This document shows, piece by piece, positions 1-8,552 of a DNA stretch of 49,695 nt. How positions within the stretch are numbered: the first letter of the stretch is position 1; each line of letters begins with the position of its first letter. The position numbers were made by a program, and so were the translations under genes. The DNA comes from Bauldia sp. (GTDB lineage Bacteria > Pseudomonadota > Alphaproteobacteria > Rhizobiales > Kaistiaceae). The stretch covers positions 1 through 49,695 of the forward strand of contig NZ_JAGRLA010000092.1 of the NCBI RefSeq assembly GCF_020442045.1, in the 5' to 3' direction. The notes under the pieces were generated by a model that did no database searches, was not told the origin of the DNA, and saw only the letters and a program-made list of their open reading frames with translations.

Positions 1-557
1 CGCTCTGCGCGGCGGCGGTCTCGGGGTCCCGTTTCTTCGGCCGCGAGACGATCTCGCTCCTCGTCATCCTGCCGATCGCGCTTCCCGGCATCATCACCGG
101 CATCGCGCTCCGCTCGGCCTTCAACCTTGCCGACGTCCCGTTCTCCTTCTGGACGATCGTCCTCGGCCACGCGACCTTCTGCGTCGTCGTTGTCTACAAC
201 AACGCCGTCGCCCGTTTCCGGCGCACCTCCGGTTCGCTGATCGAGGCGTCGATGGATCTCGGCGCCGACGGCTTCCAGACCCTCCGCTACGTGATCCTGC
301 CCAATATCGGCACCGCGCTGGTTGCCGGCGGCATGCTCGCCTTCGCGCTCTCCTTCGACGAGGTGATCGTCACCACCTTCACCGCCGGCCAGCAGCAGAC
401 CCTGCCGATCTGGATGCTGGAAGAGCTGGTCAGGCCGCGCCAGCGTCCGGTCACCAACGTCGTCGCGATGGTCGTCGTGCTGGTCACCCTCTTTCCCATC
501 ATCGCCGCCTATTACCTCACCCGCGACGGCGCCGAGATCGCCGGCCACGGGAAGTAG
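1..557 (+). CDS. Polyamine-type ABC transporter permease, PotC-like (5' truncated)
   Basis: Inner-membrane permease of a spermidine/putrescine-type ABC importer. The reading frame is open from base 3 to the stop at 555-557, so the gene starts outside the window. The visible part has several hydrophobic membrane segments, including one around [18 protein letters not shown], and the cytoplasmic EAA loop that contacts the ATPase, visible as [20 protein letters not shown]. The C-terminal [13 protein letters not shown] stretch is typical of PotC/YdcV-type permeases. The dehydrogenase 19 bases downstream acts on the aldehyde made from putrescine, which supports putrescine as substrate, as in the E. 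coli ydcSTUV-patD cluster. Family assignment is firm; the exact polyamine is inferred. Confidence 0.9.
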   Translation, partial: LCAAAVSGSRFFGRETISLLVILPIALPGIITGIALRSAFNLADVPFSFWTIVLGHATFCVVVVYNNAVARFRRTSGSLIEASMDLGADGFQTLRYVILPNIGTALVAGGMLAFALSFDEVIVTTFTAGQQQTLPIWMLEELVRPRQRPVTNVVAMVVVLVTLFPIIAAYYLTRDGAEIAGHGK

Positions 558-576
558 AACCACCAGGGAGTTCCTC

Positions 577-2004
577 ATGGACACGCAGATGCTGATCGGT
601 TCCCGTTTCGAGGTCGGCGAGGACGCGCCGGAGACGATCCTCGATCCCAAGACCGGCGAGACAATCCTGGATCTGCCCGAGGCTTCCAATGCGCAGGTCG
701 ATGCGGCGGTTGCGGCGGCGGAAATGGCATTCGCCACCTGGTCGCGAACGACGCCCGCCGAGCGGTCGGGCTACCTCCTCAAGATCGCCGAGCGCATCGA
801 GGCCGAGGCGGAGAGCTTCGCCGCGCTGGAGGCCCTGAACTGCGGCAAGCCGATCAACGCCGTGATCAATGACGAGATCCCGGCGATCGTCGACTGCTAT
901 CGCTTCTTCGCCGGTGCCGTGCGCTGCGTGCCGGGCAACGCGGCCGGCGAATATCTGGCCGGCTTCACATCGATGATCCGCCGCGACCCGATCGGCATCG
1001 TCGCCTCGATCGCGCCATGGAACTATCCGCTGATGATGATGGCCTGGAAGCTCGCCCCGGCGATCGGCGGCGGCAACACGGTGGTCTTCAAGCCGTCCGA
1101 GCAGACGCCGCTCACCGCGCTGAAGCTCGCGACCATCCTCGCCGACGTGCTGCCGGAAGGCGTGGTCAACGTCGTCCTCGGTCGCGGCGAGAGCGTCGGC
1201 AATGCCCTTATCAATCATCCGCGCGTCGACATGATCTCGATCACCGGCGATGTCGCGACCGGCAAGAAGGTGCTGCAGGCGGCCGCCAGATCAGTGAAGC
1301 GCACCCATCTCGAACTCGGCGGCAAGGCCCCGGTCATCGTCTTCGACGATGCCGATATCGACGCGGTCGTCGATGGCCTCAGGGCCTTCGGCTACTACAA
1401 TGCCGGGCAGGACTGCACCGCCGCCTGCCGCATCTATGCCGGCGAAAAGGTCTATGACAGGCTGGTGGCGGACCTCACCTCCGCCGTCTCGGGGATCGTC
1501 TATGCCGACGCAGACGACACCCGCAACGAGATCGGCCCGCTGATCTCGAGCCGCCAGCGCGACCGCGTGTCGAGCTTCGTCGAGCGTGCGTCGGAGCTGA
1601 ACCACATCGAGATCACCACCGGCGGCAAGCCGGTCGAGGGCAACGGATTCTTCTTCCAGCCGACCGTCGTCGCCGGCGCGCTGCAGGCCGACGAGATCGT
1701 CCGCCGCGAGGTGTTCGGCCCCGTCGTCTCGGTCACCCGCTTCTCCGATGTCGAGGAAGCGATCGCCTGGGCGAACGACTCCGATTACGGCCTGGCCTCC
1801 TCGGTCTGGACCGGCGACGTATCACGGGCGATGGCGACCGCCGCCCGCCTCCAGTATGGCTGCACCTGGATCAACACCCACTTCATGCTGGTCAACGAGA
1901 TGCCGCATGGTGGCCTCAAGAAGTCCGGCTACGGCAAGGACATGTCGCTCTACGCACTCGAGGATTACACCGCTGTCCGCCATGTCATGGTGAGGCACGG
2001 ATGA
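577..2004 (+). CDS. patD: Gamma-aminobutyraldehyde dehydrogenase
   Basis: NAD(P)-dependent aldehyde dehydrogenase, 475 residues, that would oxidise 4-aminobutanal to 4-aminobutyrate in putrescine breakdown. The catalytic Cys280 lies in [11 protein letters not shown], a motif I recognise as characteristic of E. coli PatD (YdcW), and the general base Glu246 lies in HLELGGKAP. The cofactor-binding region includes [16 protein letters not shown] and the FKPSEQTPL segment. Length is normal. The ATG is preceded by CCAGGGAGTTCCTC, a fair ribosome binding site. It follows the PotC-like permease closely and is probably the last gene of a putrescine uptake and use operon. Other aminoaldehydes such as betaine aldehyde are possible substrates but less likely given the Cys motif. 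Confidence 0.9.
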   Translation: MDTQMLIGSRFEVGEDAPETILDPKTGETILDLPEASNAQVDAAVAAAEMAFATWSRTTPAERSGYLLKIAERIEAEAESFAALEALNCGKPINAVINDEIPAIVDCYRFFAGAVRCVPGNAAGEYLAGFTSMIRRDPIGIVASIAPWNYPLMMMAWKLAPAIGGGNTVVFKPSEQTPLTALKLATILADVLPEGVVNVVLGRGESVGNALINHPRVDMISITGDVATGKKVLQAAARSVKRTHLELGGKAPVIVFDDADIDAVVDGLRAFGYYNAGQDCTAACRIYAGEKVYDRLVADLTSAVSGIVYADADDTRNEIGPLISSRQRDRVSSFVERASELNHIEITTGGKPVEGNGFFFQPTVVAGALQADEIVRREVFGPVVSVTRFSDVEEAIAWANDSDYGLASSVWTGDVSRAMATAARLQYGCTWINTHFMLVNEMPHGGLKKSGYGKDMSLYALEDYTAVRHVMVRHG

Positions 2005-2125
2005 CCTTCGAGGGCGCGGCTGGCCGATGTAAGGGGCCGATGCGTCGTCGCCATGCCCGGACGAGCCGTCTCCGATTGCCGGCGCAGGGGCTTGGTCGGC
2101 CGGCGGCTTGCCGGGGCAGGGGAGC

Positions 2126-2863
2126 TCACGACTGAAGAAGTCCGAGGCGCGTCTGGGCCTGGATGAGATGCTGTCTTATCGCCTGTCGTGCCTGTTCCGG
2201 ATCGCCGGTCTCGATCGCCTCGAAGATGGCGACATGCTCGCCATAGGCCATGCCGCTCCATCCCTCCTGCTTTGCGGAGTTGGCACGGGCGGCGCGTATT
2301 GCCTCGGCGAGGACGAAGGACAGAAAATCCACGAACCGCAGGATTTGCCGGTTCTGCGAGATTTCGGCGATTCGCCTGTGGAACGCGACGTCGGCCTCGA
2401 CGCCGATTTCCAGAGGCCTGCCGCCGGCGGAAAGGCGGCCGAGGATCTTGCGAAGGCTGCTGACGTCCGAGCGGCTGCGCCGCGCCGCGGCCAGCGCCGC
2501 GGCTTCGCTCTCCACCCCGATGCGGAGTTCAAATATTTCCCGAAGGCTTACCATCTCTTCGGTGTCGGCCGGCCCCATCCGGAAGGTACGGGGGGCGTCT
2601 CCGGCCTTGGCAACATAGACGCCGGAGCCGCGCCGGCTCACCACGATCCCCTCGGTCTGTAGTCGCGAGACGGCTTCCCGGATGACCGTCCGGCTCACGT
2701 CGAAAGCGGCGCTGAGCGCGGCTTCGGTCGGCAGTCGATCACCGGGACTTACGCGCCCCGCTTCGACGTCATCCCTGATGGCTTCGACGATCCTGTCGGA
2801 AAGCCGGTTCGGACGAATGATAGGTTTGGCGCGAATCTTCGCGGCGGCGGTTCTGCGGGTCAC
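2126..2863 (-). CDS. GntR-family (FCD) transcriptional regulator
   Basis: DNA-binding regulator of about 245 residues. The N-terminal winged helix is clear: GDRLPTEAALSAAFDVSRTV followed by IREAVSRLQTEGIVVSRRGSG. The C-terminal part is an all-helical FCD ligand-binding domain, with a metal-site-like VAFHRRIAEISQNRQI segment and a late EHVAIFEAIETGD segment. The GTG at 2863 is chosen because it overlaps the stop of the oxidase gene as GTGA and follows GGAGGAAGA; a longer frame from 2905 would overlap that gene by 46 bases. It is translationally coupled to the oxidase and is the natural candidate to bind the palindrome at 4313-4338 and control both divergent operons. The ligand is unknown; a sugar acid or cyclitol derivative is inferred. 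Confidence 0.88.
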   Translation of the reverse strand: MTRRTAAAKIRAKPIIRPNRLSDRIVEAIRDDVEAGRVSPGDRLPTEAALSAAFDVSRTVIREAVSRLQTEGIVVSRRGSGVYVAKAGDAPRTFRMGPADTEEMVSLREIFELRIGVESEAAALAAARRSRSDVSSLRKILGRLSAGGRPLEIGVEADVAFHRRIAEISQNRQILRFVDFLSFVLAEAIRAARANSAKQEGWSGMAYGEHVAIFEAIETGDPEQARQAIRQHLIQAQTRLGLLQS

Positions 2864-4290
2864 TCTTCCTCCACGGGAAGCACCTTGCCTGGATTCAGCA
2901 ACCATAGCGGGTCCAGAGCCTTTTTTATTGTGAGCATCAATTCCAGTTCCAGAGGCGTTCGATACTTCAGGAGGGACTGGAGACGCAATTGACCAATGCC
3001 GTGCTCGGCGCTGAAGGTGCCCTCCGCCGAAATCGCGCTTTGCTCGATAAGCTTGGTGATCTCGGGGGCGAAGCGGGCCAGTTGATCAGGTGCGCCGCCG
3101 GCCGGCGGAAGAACGTTCACGTGGAGATTCCCGTCGCCGAGGTGGCCAAAAATGTTCAGGCGCGCCTCGGGGAAGAGCTTGGCGAGGTCGGCGTGCAGTC
3201 GACGCACGGTCGATGGAATGGCGGAAATCGGGACGGCGATATCGTGCTTCACCGAACCGCCTTCGGTGCGCTCGCCTTCGGAAATGTCCTCCCGCAGGGC
3301 CCATAAGGCCGCACGTTGGGTGTCCGATTGCGCCACGACCGCATCCTGCACGATGTCATCCTCGAACAGGCCCGCGAGCGCATCGGCAAGACTCGCGGCG
3401 GGGTCGCGGTCCGCCCCCTGCGCCGTCACTTCCACGAGTACGTAGGCATCGTGGCTTTCCCCGAACGGATCCCTGTTCTGTGCGGGCGGCTTCAACGCCA
3501 GCGCCATGCCCTGCGAGGTGAAATACTCGCATGAGGTGAGGTCGTGCTCGTATGCCGCCTTTAGCCGCAGGAAGGCGGTCATTGCGGCATCGAGCGAGTC
3601 GAGCGCGATGATCGCCGTGGCGAAGCGATTCGGTTTGTGGTGGAGCCGGAGGGTCGCGGCCGTGATGATGCCGATGATCCCCTCCGATCCGATGAACAAC
3701 TGCTTCAGGTCGATGCCGGTATTGTCCTTGTGGAGCGCCCGCAAGCCGTTCCAGATGCGGCCGTCCGGCAGGACGGCCTCGATGCCGAGGACATGGCTCC
3801 GCATGGAACCGTAGGACAGCGCCTGAACGCCGCCGGCGTTGGTCGCTAGGTTGCCGCCGACCTGGCAGGAACCCTCCGAGGCGAGTCCGACCGGCAGCAG
3901 AAGTCCTTCCGCATCGGCGGCGGCCTTGGCTTCCGCCAGTGTCAAACCCGCTTCGACGGTCATCGTTCCGTTGGTCCGGTCGAGCGAACGGACGGTCCGC
4001 ATCCGTCTGAGGTTGAGGATCACCTGGCGGCGATTCGGGATCGGTACCGCGCCCGCGACGAGGCTGGTGTTGCCGCCCTGGGGAACGATCGCAACCCGGT
4101 GGTGGGCGCAGATTCGGACAATCCGCGCCACCTCTTCGGTGTCGGCCGGCAGGAGGACGGCTTCCGCCGAATTCGAGACAAGGCCACGCCAGTCCGACTC
4201 GAACGGCCTGGCGTCCTCCCTTTCGAAGATCAGCGACTGCGCGGGCAGGGCTTTCGACAGGTCGCTCTTGAGTTCGTCTCCCGCGCTCAT
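2860..4290 (-). CDS. FAD-binding oxidoreductase (GlcD / D-2-hydroxyacid dehydrogenase type)
   Basis: Flavoprotein of about 476 residues in the VAO/PCMH family that oxidises D-2-hydroxy acids such as D-lactate, glycolate or D-2-hydroxyglutarate. The FAD-binding half shows VAIVPQGGNTSLVAGAVP and GGNLATNAGGVQALSYGSMR; the C-terminal FAD-oxidase half carries the metal/substrate motif FGHLGDGNLHVNV and a late EHGIGQLRL segment. The ATG at 4290 is preferred over an in-frame TTG at 4308 because it starts closer to the family's usual N-terminus and has GGAGGA upstream, at a rather long 10-base spacing. It ends in a 4-base overlap with the GntR gene. Placed divergently from iolD, it may oxidise a hydroxyacid produced by the cyclitol pathway; that role is inference. 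Confidence 0.87.
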   Translation of the reverse strand: MSAGDELKSDLSKALPAQSLIFEREDARPFESDWRGLVSNSAEAVLLPADTEEVARIVRICAHHRVAIVPQGGNTSLVAGAVPIPNRRQVILNLRRMRTVRSLDRTNGTMTVEAGLTLAEAKAAADAEGLLLPVGLASEGSCQVGGNLATNAGGVQALSYGSMRSHVLGIEAVLPDGRIWNGLRALHKDNTGIDLKQLFIGSEGIIGIITAATLRLHHKPNRFATAIIALDSLDAAMTAFLRLKAAYEHDLTSCEYFTSQGMALALKPPAQNRDPFGESHDAYVLVEVTAQGADRDPAASLADALAGLFEDDIVQDAVVAQSDTQRAALWALREDISEGERTEGGSVKHDIAVPISAIPSTVRRLHADLAKLFPEARLNIFGHLGDGNLHVNVLPPAGGAPDQLARFAPEITKLIEQSAISAEGTFSAEHGIGQLRLQSLLKYRTPLELELMLTIKKALDPLWLLNPGKVLPVEEE

Positions 4291-4312
4291 CCCCGGACTC
4301 TCCTCCAACCAA

Positions 4313-4338
4313 AGTTATATGACAAATGATATATAACT
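4313..4338. promoter_or_regulatory. Large palindrome, candidate operator between divergent operons
   Basis: AGTTATAT at 4313-4320 is mirrored exactly by ATATAACT at 4331-4338, and two inner pairs also match (pattern AGTTATAT nn CA nn TG nn ATATAACT), so 20 of 26 positions are symmetric. It is AT-rich against a GC-rich background, lies just upstream of the candidate -35 of the iolD operon, and covers the expected promoter zone of the opposite operon. The adjacent GntR regulator is the likely binder (inference). Confidence 0.6.
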
Positions 4339-4341
4339 AGA

Positions 4342-4371
4342 TTGACATCAGACGGAAGTCCTCAATAGGAT
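4342..4371 (+). promoter_or_regulatory. Candidate sigma-70-type promoter of the iolD operon
   Basis: TTGACA at 4342-4347 is a perfect -35 hexamer. It is followed after 18 bases by TAGGAT at 4366-4371, matching four of six -10 consensus positions. Transcription would start near 4378, just ahead of the purine-rich GGGAGGGAGAGG ribosome binding site of the GTG-started iolD. Confidence 0.5.
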
Positions 4372-4405
4372 CGCCTCGGAATGAAATTGGGAGGGAGAGG
4401 GAACC

Positions 4406-6280
4406 GTGAGGCCGAGCGTGCGACTAACCGTGGGACAGGCGATAGCCCGGTTCCTGACCGCGCAGCGGTCCGAGCGCGATGGAAAGCGGCAGCCCTTGAT
4501 AGGCGGTGCCTGCGGAATTTACGGCCACGGCAACCTGTCCGGCATCGGCCAGGGGCTGCAGGAATGCGGTGGCGAGATACCCTTCTACCAGCCGTTCCAC
4601 GAACAGAGCATGGTGCACACCGCCGTCGGCTACGCACGGACGAAGCGTCGGCTGTCGACCTTTGTCTGCACGGCGTCCATCGGACCCGGCACGGCGAACA
4701 TGTATACCGGCGCCGCGAGCGCGACGGTGCAGCGCGTTCCGGTTCTGCTGCTGCCCTCCGATCACTACGCCACGCGGCGGCAGGGAATCGTGCTTCAGCA
4801 ACTCGAACACGCGACGAACTTCGATCAGTCGGTCGCGGATGGCCTTCGCACGGTCAGCGCCTTCTACGACAAGATCGTTCGGCCCGAACAACTCGTGCCC
4901 TCGCTTCTCGAGGCAATGCGGGTCCTTGTCAGCCCGTCCGAGACCGGCGCCGTGACCCTGTCGGTCTGTCAGGACACGCAGGGCGAGGCCGGTGACTTCC
5001 CAGAGGAGTTCTTCGAGGAGCGGGTCTGGCCGGTCGACCGTCGGCCACCGGAGACCGTCGCGATCGCTCGCGCGGTCGAGCTGCTGCTCGCCGCCGAGCG
5101 CCCGCTTATCGTCAGCGGTGGCGGCGTCTATTACTCGGAGGCGGAAGCCGAGCTCCGGGCATTTGCCGAACGCTTCGGCATCCCGGTGGTCGAGACCGTG
5201 GCGGGGCGGAGCACCATGCCCGGTGAATCCGACATGGCGGCAGGGGCTCTTGGCATTGCCGGCAACCTCGCCGCAAATCATCTCGCCAGCCGCGCCGACC
5301 TGGTTCTGGCGATCGGCACCCGGATGACCGACGTCGTGACCTGTTCGCAGACGCTGTTCCAGGATCCGGACGTTCAGTTCGTCTCGTTGAACGTCACCGG
5401 CCGCGATGCCTTCAAGCTCGGCAGCCATGCAATACTCGCCGATGCCCGCGCCGGCCTCGAGGCCCTCCACGCTGCTGCCGGAGCGAAGGAACTCAAGCCG
5501 CGAACCGAATGGCTCGAGGACTTCAGCTCGGCGAAATCGGACTGGATCGAGCTTGTCGCGCCGACGGTCGTGCCGGCCGAAGGCGAGATCATGACCCAGG
5601 CCCAGGCGCTGACGATCGTCAATCAGGCGATCCGCGAGGATTCCTATGTCGTCGCGGCGGCCGGAAGCCTCCCCGGCGACGTCATCAAGCTTTGGGATAC
5701 GAGGGGGGCGCGGCGGACGCATCTCGATTTCGGCTTCTCCTGCATGACCTACGAGATACCGGCCGGCATCGGCCTGGCGCTGGCTGGTGAGCAGAACGTC
5801 ACCGTGGTGGTCGGCGACGGGACATATCTGATGAATCCCAGCGACCTCGTTGTCGCCGCCCGTGAGAACGTGAAGCTCACGGTCTGCGTCTTCAACAACC
5901 ACGGCTACCAGATCATCCGCGATCTCCAGACGCTTACGACGGGCGACGGCTTCAACACCGAGTTCCGCGGTCGGGACAACGCCGGCAGGATGAAGGGTGC
6001 CTATCTCGACATCGATCTCGCGGCCAATGCGGCGAGCCTCGGCGCGAAGGTCCATTCGGTCTCGACGGCGGCGGAGCTGAGGGCCGCGCTGGAGGCGGCG
6101 GATTCCGCGCCCGGCCTCAGCGTCATCGTGATCGAGGTCGATCCCTACAAGATGTCGGTTGCTACCAAGCACGCCTTCTGGGACATCGCGCCGCCGCAGA
6201 CCTCCGCGGACGAGAAGACGCAGCAGCTTCGGCAAGCCTATGAGAGCCGGCGCGACCAGACGCAGCGACACTATCTGTAA
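4406..6280 (+). CDS. iolD: 3D-(3,5/4)-trihydroxycyclohexane-1,2-dione hydrolase
   Basis: ThDP-dependent enzyme of 624 residues that opens the cyclohexanedione ring formed from 2-keto-myo-inositol, giving 5-deoxy-glucuronate. The N-terminal VRLTVGQAIARFLTAQ and the CGIYGHGNLSGIGQGLQE segment are characteristic of IolD. The activating Glu66 sits in PFHEQSM. The ThDP/Mg motif starts at GDG (residues 470-472) and ends at FNN (496-498). The GTG start at 4406 has a strong GGGAGGGAGAGG site. It is the first gene of the plus-strand operon and the only textbook iol enzyme here; iolB, iolC and iolA-type genes are not in the window. Confidence 0.93.
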   Translation: MRPSVRLTVGQAIARFLTAQRSERDGKRQPLIGGACGIYGHGNLSGIGQGLQECGGEIPFYQPFHEQSMVHTAVGYARTKRRLSTFVCTASIGPGTANMYTGAASATVQRVPVLLLPSDHYATRRQGIVLQQLEHATNFDQSVADGLRTVSAFYDKIVRPEQLVPSLLEAMRVLVSPSETGAVTLSVCQDTQGEAGDFPEEFFEERVWPVDRRPPETVAIARAVELLLAAERPLIVSGGGVYYSEAEAELRAFAERFGIPVVETVAGRSTMPGESDMAAGALGIAGNLAANHLASRADLVLAIGTRMTDVVTCSQTLFQDPDVQFVSLNVTGRDAFKLGSHAILADARAGLEALHAAAGAKELKPRTEWLEDFSSAKSDWIELVAPTVVPAEGEIMTQAQALTIVNQAIREDSYVVAAAGSLPGDVIKLWDTRGARRTHLDFGFSCMTYEIPAGIGLALAGEQNVTVVVGDGTYLMNPSDLVVAARENVKLTVCVFNNHGYQIIRDLQTLTTGDGFNTEFRGRDNAGRMKGAYLDIDLAANAASLGAKVHSVSTAAELRAALEAADSAPGLSVIVIEVDPYKMSVATKHAFWDIAPPQTSADEKTQQLRQAYESRRDQTQRHYL

Positions 6281-6300
6281 GGCGGCAAAGGAGTCCCTTC

Positions 6301-7641
6301 ATGAACCAGGAACCCGTCTCGGATCCGGCCCTGAGCTCTCCCACGGTCAACAACATCATCAAGCCGATGGGGCACTATCCGCTGACGATCGTCCGCGGCG
6401 AGGGGGTGAGGTTCTGGGACGAGGAGGGGACCGAATATCTCGATGCGGTCTCCGGTGAATGGGTCGTCAATCTCGGCTATCGTCATCCGAAGGTGGTCGA
6501 GGCGATCAAGGAGCAGCTCGACCAGATCGACTACGTGACGCCGGTCTTCGAGAACAAGCTTCGGTCCGATCTCGCCGCCAAGCTCCTCGAACACGCTCCG
6601 GAGCGGATGAAGAGCGTTCTGTTCGCGCTGAGCGGCGCCGATGCCGTCGAAGGGGCGATGCATCTGGCAATGCGCGCCACCGGGGGCAGCGAGTTCGTTT
6701 GCCTCTATGGCGCATTTCACGGAACGACCTTTGGAACGATCGCGCTGAGCTACTCCTATCCGCGGATGATCGAAGGCGCCAAGGAAGGTCTCGACCGCTA
6801 CCTCGCACGGCAGATCCGGGTCCCCAACTACAACTGCTATCGCTGCCCGTTCGGGCTCGAGCCCGACAGTTGCGAGTTGATGTGCGCCAGGTTCATGGAA
6901 ACTGCCATCACGCACCAGCCCGACGCGAAGGTGGCGGGGGTGATCATCGAGGTCTTCCAGGCCAATGGCGGCATGGTGCCTATGCCGCCCGGCTATATCG
7001 AAACGGTACGCGACATCTGCACCCGGCATGGCGTCGCGCTGATCGTCGACGAAGTGCAGACCGCATTCTGCCGCTGCGGCGACGTGTTCGCGTCCAATGT
7101 CGTCGACGCCGACCCCGACCTGATCGTCATGGGCAAGGCGCTTGGCGCCGGCCTTCCGCTATCCGGTGTCGTTGCCGCCGAGGGCTTCACGTCGCTGCGT
7201 GGTTGGGAGGCGGGCTTCACGCTGATGTCCACGCCGGTGGTCGCGGCAGGAAGCCTGGCAATGCTCGAGGTCATGGACGACGAGCATCTCGACAGGAACG
7301 CGCGGGAAATCGGCGCCCATTTCATGGATCGCCTCCTCGATATGAAGGACCGCTTTCCGATCATCGGGGACGTTCGCGGCCTCGGCCTGATGATCGGGAT
7401 CGAACTGGTCCTCGACCGGGATACCAGGGAGCCGGCCGACGAGTTGACGGGACTCGCCTGGAAACATGCGGTCGAAGTCGAGCGGTTGCTGATCGGCAAG
7501 ACGGGACCGGTCTTCGGCGACTACGGCAACGTGCTCAAGCTGAAGCCGGCGGTGAATACCACACGCGCCGAAGCGGACGAGATGCTCGACCGGTTCGAGC
7601 GCGTCATCGCCTTCACGCAATCACAGCTCGATGCGCACTGA
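6301..7641 (+). CDS. Class III PLP-dependent aminotransferase
   Basis: Omega-type aminotransferase, 446 residues, fold type I. The PLP lysine is Lys279 in MGKALGAGLPLSG, and the cofactor aspartate lies in LIVDEVQTAFCRCG. The N-terminal YLDAVSGEWVVNLGYRHP and the SGADAVEGAMHLA segment are typical of the class. A short insert has four cysteines: C179, C182, C191 and C195 (NCYRCPFG ... CELMC). It starts 20 bases after iolD with GGCAAAGGAG upstream, and its stop overlaps the next start by one base. Within an inositol-type operon the simplest role is moving the amino group of an amino-inositol such as scyllo-inosamine to a keto acid, giving a ketoinositol. That substrate is inferred; 4-aminobutyrate or beta-alanine type substrates are alternatives. 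Confidence 0.85.
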   Translation: MNQEPVSDPALSSPTVNNIIKPMGHYPLTIVRGEGVRFWDEEGTEYLDAVSGEWVVNLGYRHPKVVEAIKEQLDQIDYVTPVFENKLRSDLAAKLLEHAPERMKSVLFALSGADAVEGAMHLAMRATGGSEFVCLYGAFHGTTFGTIALSYSYPRMIEGAKEGLDRYLARQIRVPNYNCYRCPFGLEPDSCELMCARFMETAITHQPDAKVAGVIIEVFQANGGMVPMPPGYIETVRDICTRHGVALIVDEVQTAFCRCGDVFASNVVDADPDLIVMGKALGAGLPLSGVVAAEGFTSLRGWEAGFTLMSTPVVAAGSLAMLEVMDDEHLDRNAREIGAHFMDRLLDMKDRFPIIGDVRGLGLMIGIELVLDRDTREPADELTGLAWKHAVEVERLLIGKTGPVFGDYGNVLKLKPAVNTTRAEADEMLDRFERVIAFTQSQLDAH

Positions 7642-8552
7642 TGACGGACGAAGCCGCAACACCTCGCTTCCGCCGCTGGGGGTATCTCGCCGGGCTCGAC
7701 TATGAGGGATGGCCGGTCGGGAAGGTCGCAACCATCCTCGCGGACCAGGGCTATGCATCGGTCGAGTGGTCGCTTGCCCATTTCGATCCGCGGCGGATGA
7801 GCGACCAGGAGCTCGACGACGTTGTCGCGATCACCCGCAGGGCCGGAATCGAAGTCTCCGAGATCGTTGTCCAGCAGGATCTCCTGCATGCCGATCCCGA
7901 TGTCGTCGCCGACCGGGTCAAGGTGACCGTCGATGCCGCGAGGGCGGCGTCGCGGAACGGCGTGGACGTGGTCAACATCCTGACCGGACCGACCCGCTGG
8001 GAGGCCGAACATGTCGACGTCGGCGTCGACATGCCCGAGGGGCAGGCCTGGTCGATCGTCCTCGATGCCATGCAGCGTATCCTTGACGGCGTCGCCGAAT
8101 ACGGGGCCGTGGCGGCTCTCGAGCCCTGCTGGGGCGGCCTTTCCTGCGACCTGCACAGCACCGGTGTCATCCTACGCCGCTTCGCCGAGCATCCCGGCTT
8201 CGCCATCAATTTCGACCCGAGCCATTTCGCTCTCGCCAGGAACGACCTCGGGTGGTCGATCCGCGAGCTGGGTCCGTATATCCGCCACGTCCACATCAAG
8301 GATGTCGCCGGGGTTCCCGGCCGCGACGGCAAGGAGTTCATTTTCCCGTTGATCGGCGAGGGGCTGGTGCCGTGGGAAACCTTCTTCTCCACCCTGGACG
8401 AGGTCGGTTACCGCGGCTTCGTCTCGGTCGAGTTCGAAGCGTATCGCTACTACCAGACGATCCTGAAGTCCGATCCGTCCCGGGCTTCGGCCCTGTCGAT
8501 GGAGCAACTGGTCGCTCTGGAAGAATTCGTTCCGGAGGGGATGTTTTCATGA
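7641..8552 (+). CDS. Sugar phosphate isomerase/epimerase-like TIM barrel (IolE/MocC type)
   Basis: Protein of 303 residues of the xylose-isomerase-like TIM-barrel family, which includes IolE (ketoinositol dehydratase), IolI/IolO epimerases and rhizopine-operon MocC. Visible metal/active-site segments: ALEPCWGGLSCD (Glu), NFDPSHF (Asp, His), HVHIKDV (His) and SVEFEAYRY (Glu). The ATG at 7641 overlaps the aminotransferase stop by one base, and the gene ends in an ATGA overlap with the dehydrogenase, so it is tightly coupled. In this operon it would best fit dehydration of 2-keto-myo-inositol, producing the IolD substrate, or epimerisation of a ketocyclitol. Fold is certain; exact reaction is inferred. 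Confidence 0.82.
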   Translation: MTDEAATPRFRRWGYLAGLDYEGWPVGKVATILADQGYASVEWSLAHFDPRRMSDQELDDVVAITRRAGIEVSEIVVQQDLLHADPDVVADRVKVTVDAARAASRNGVDVVNILTGPTRWEAEHVDVGVDMPEGQAWSIVLDAMQRILDGVAEYGAVAALEPCWGGLSCDLHSTGVILRRFAEHPGFAINFDPSHFALARNDLGWSIRELGPYIRHVHIKDVAGVPGRDGKEFIFPLIGEGLVPWETFFSTLDEVGYRGFVSVEFEAYRYYQTILKSDPSRASALSMEQLVALEEFVPEGMFS

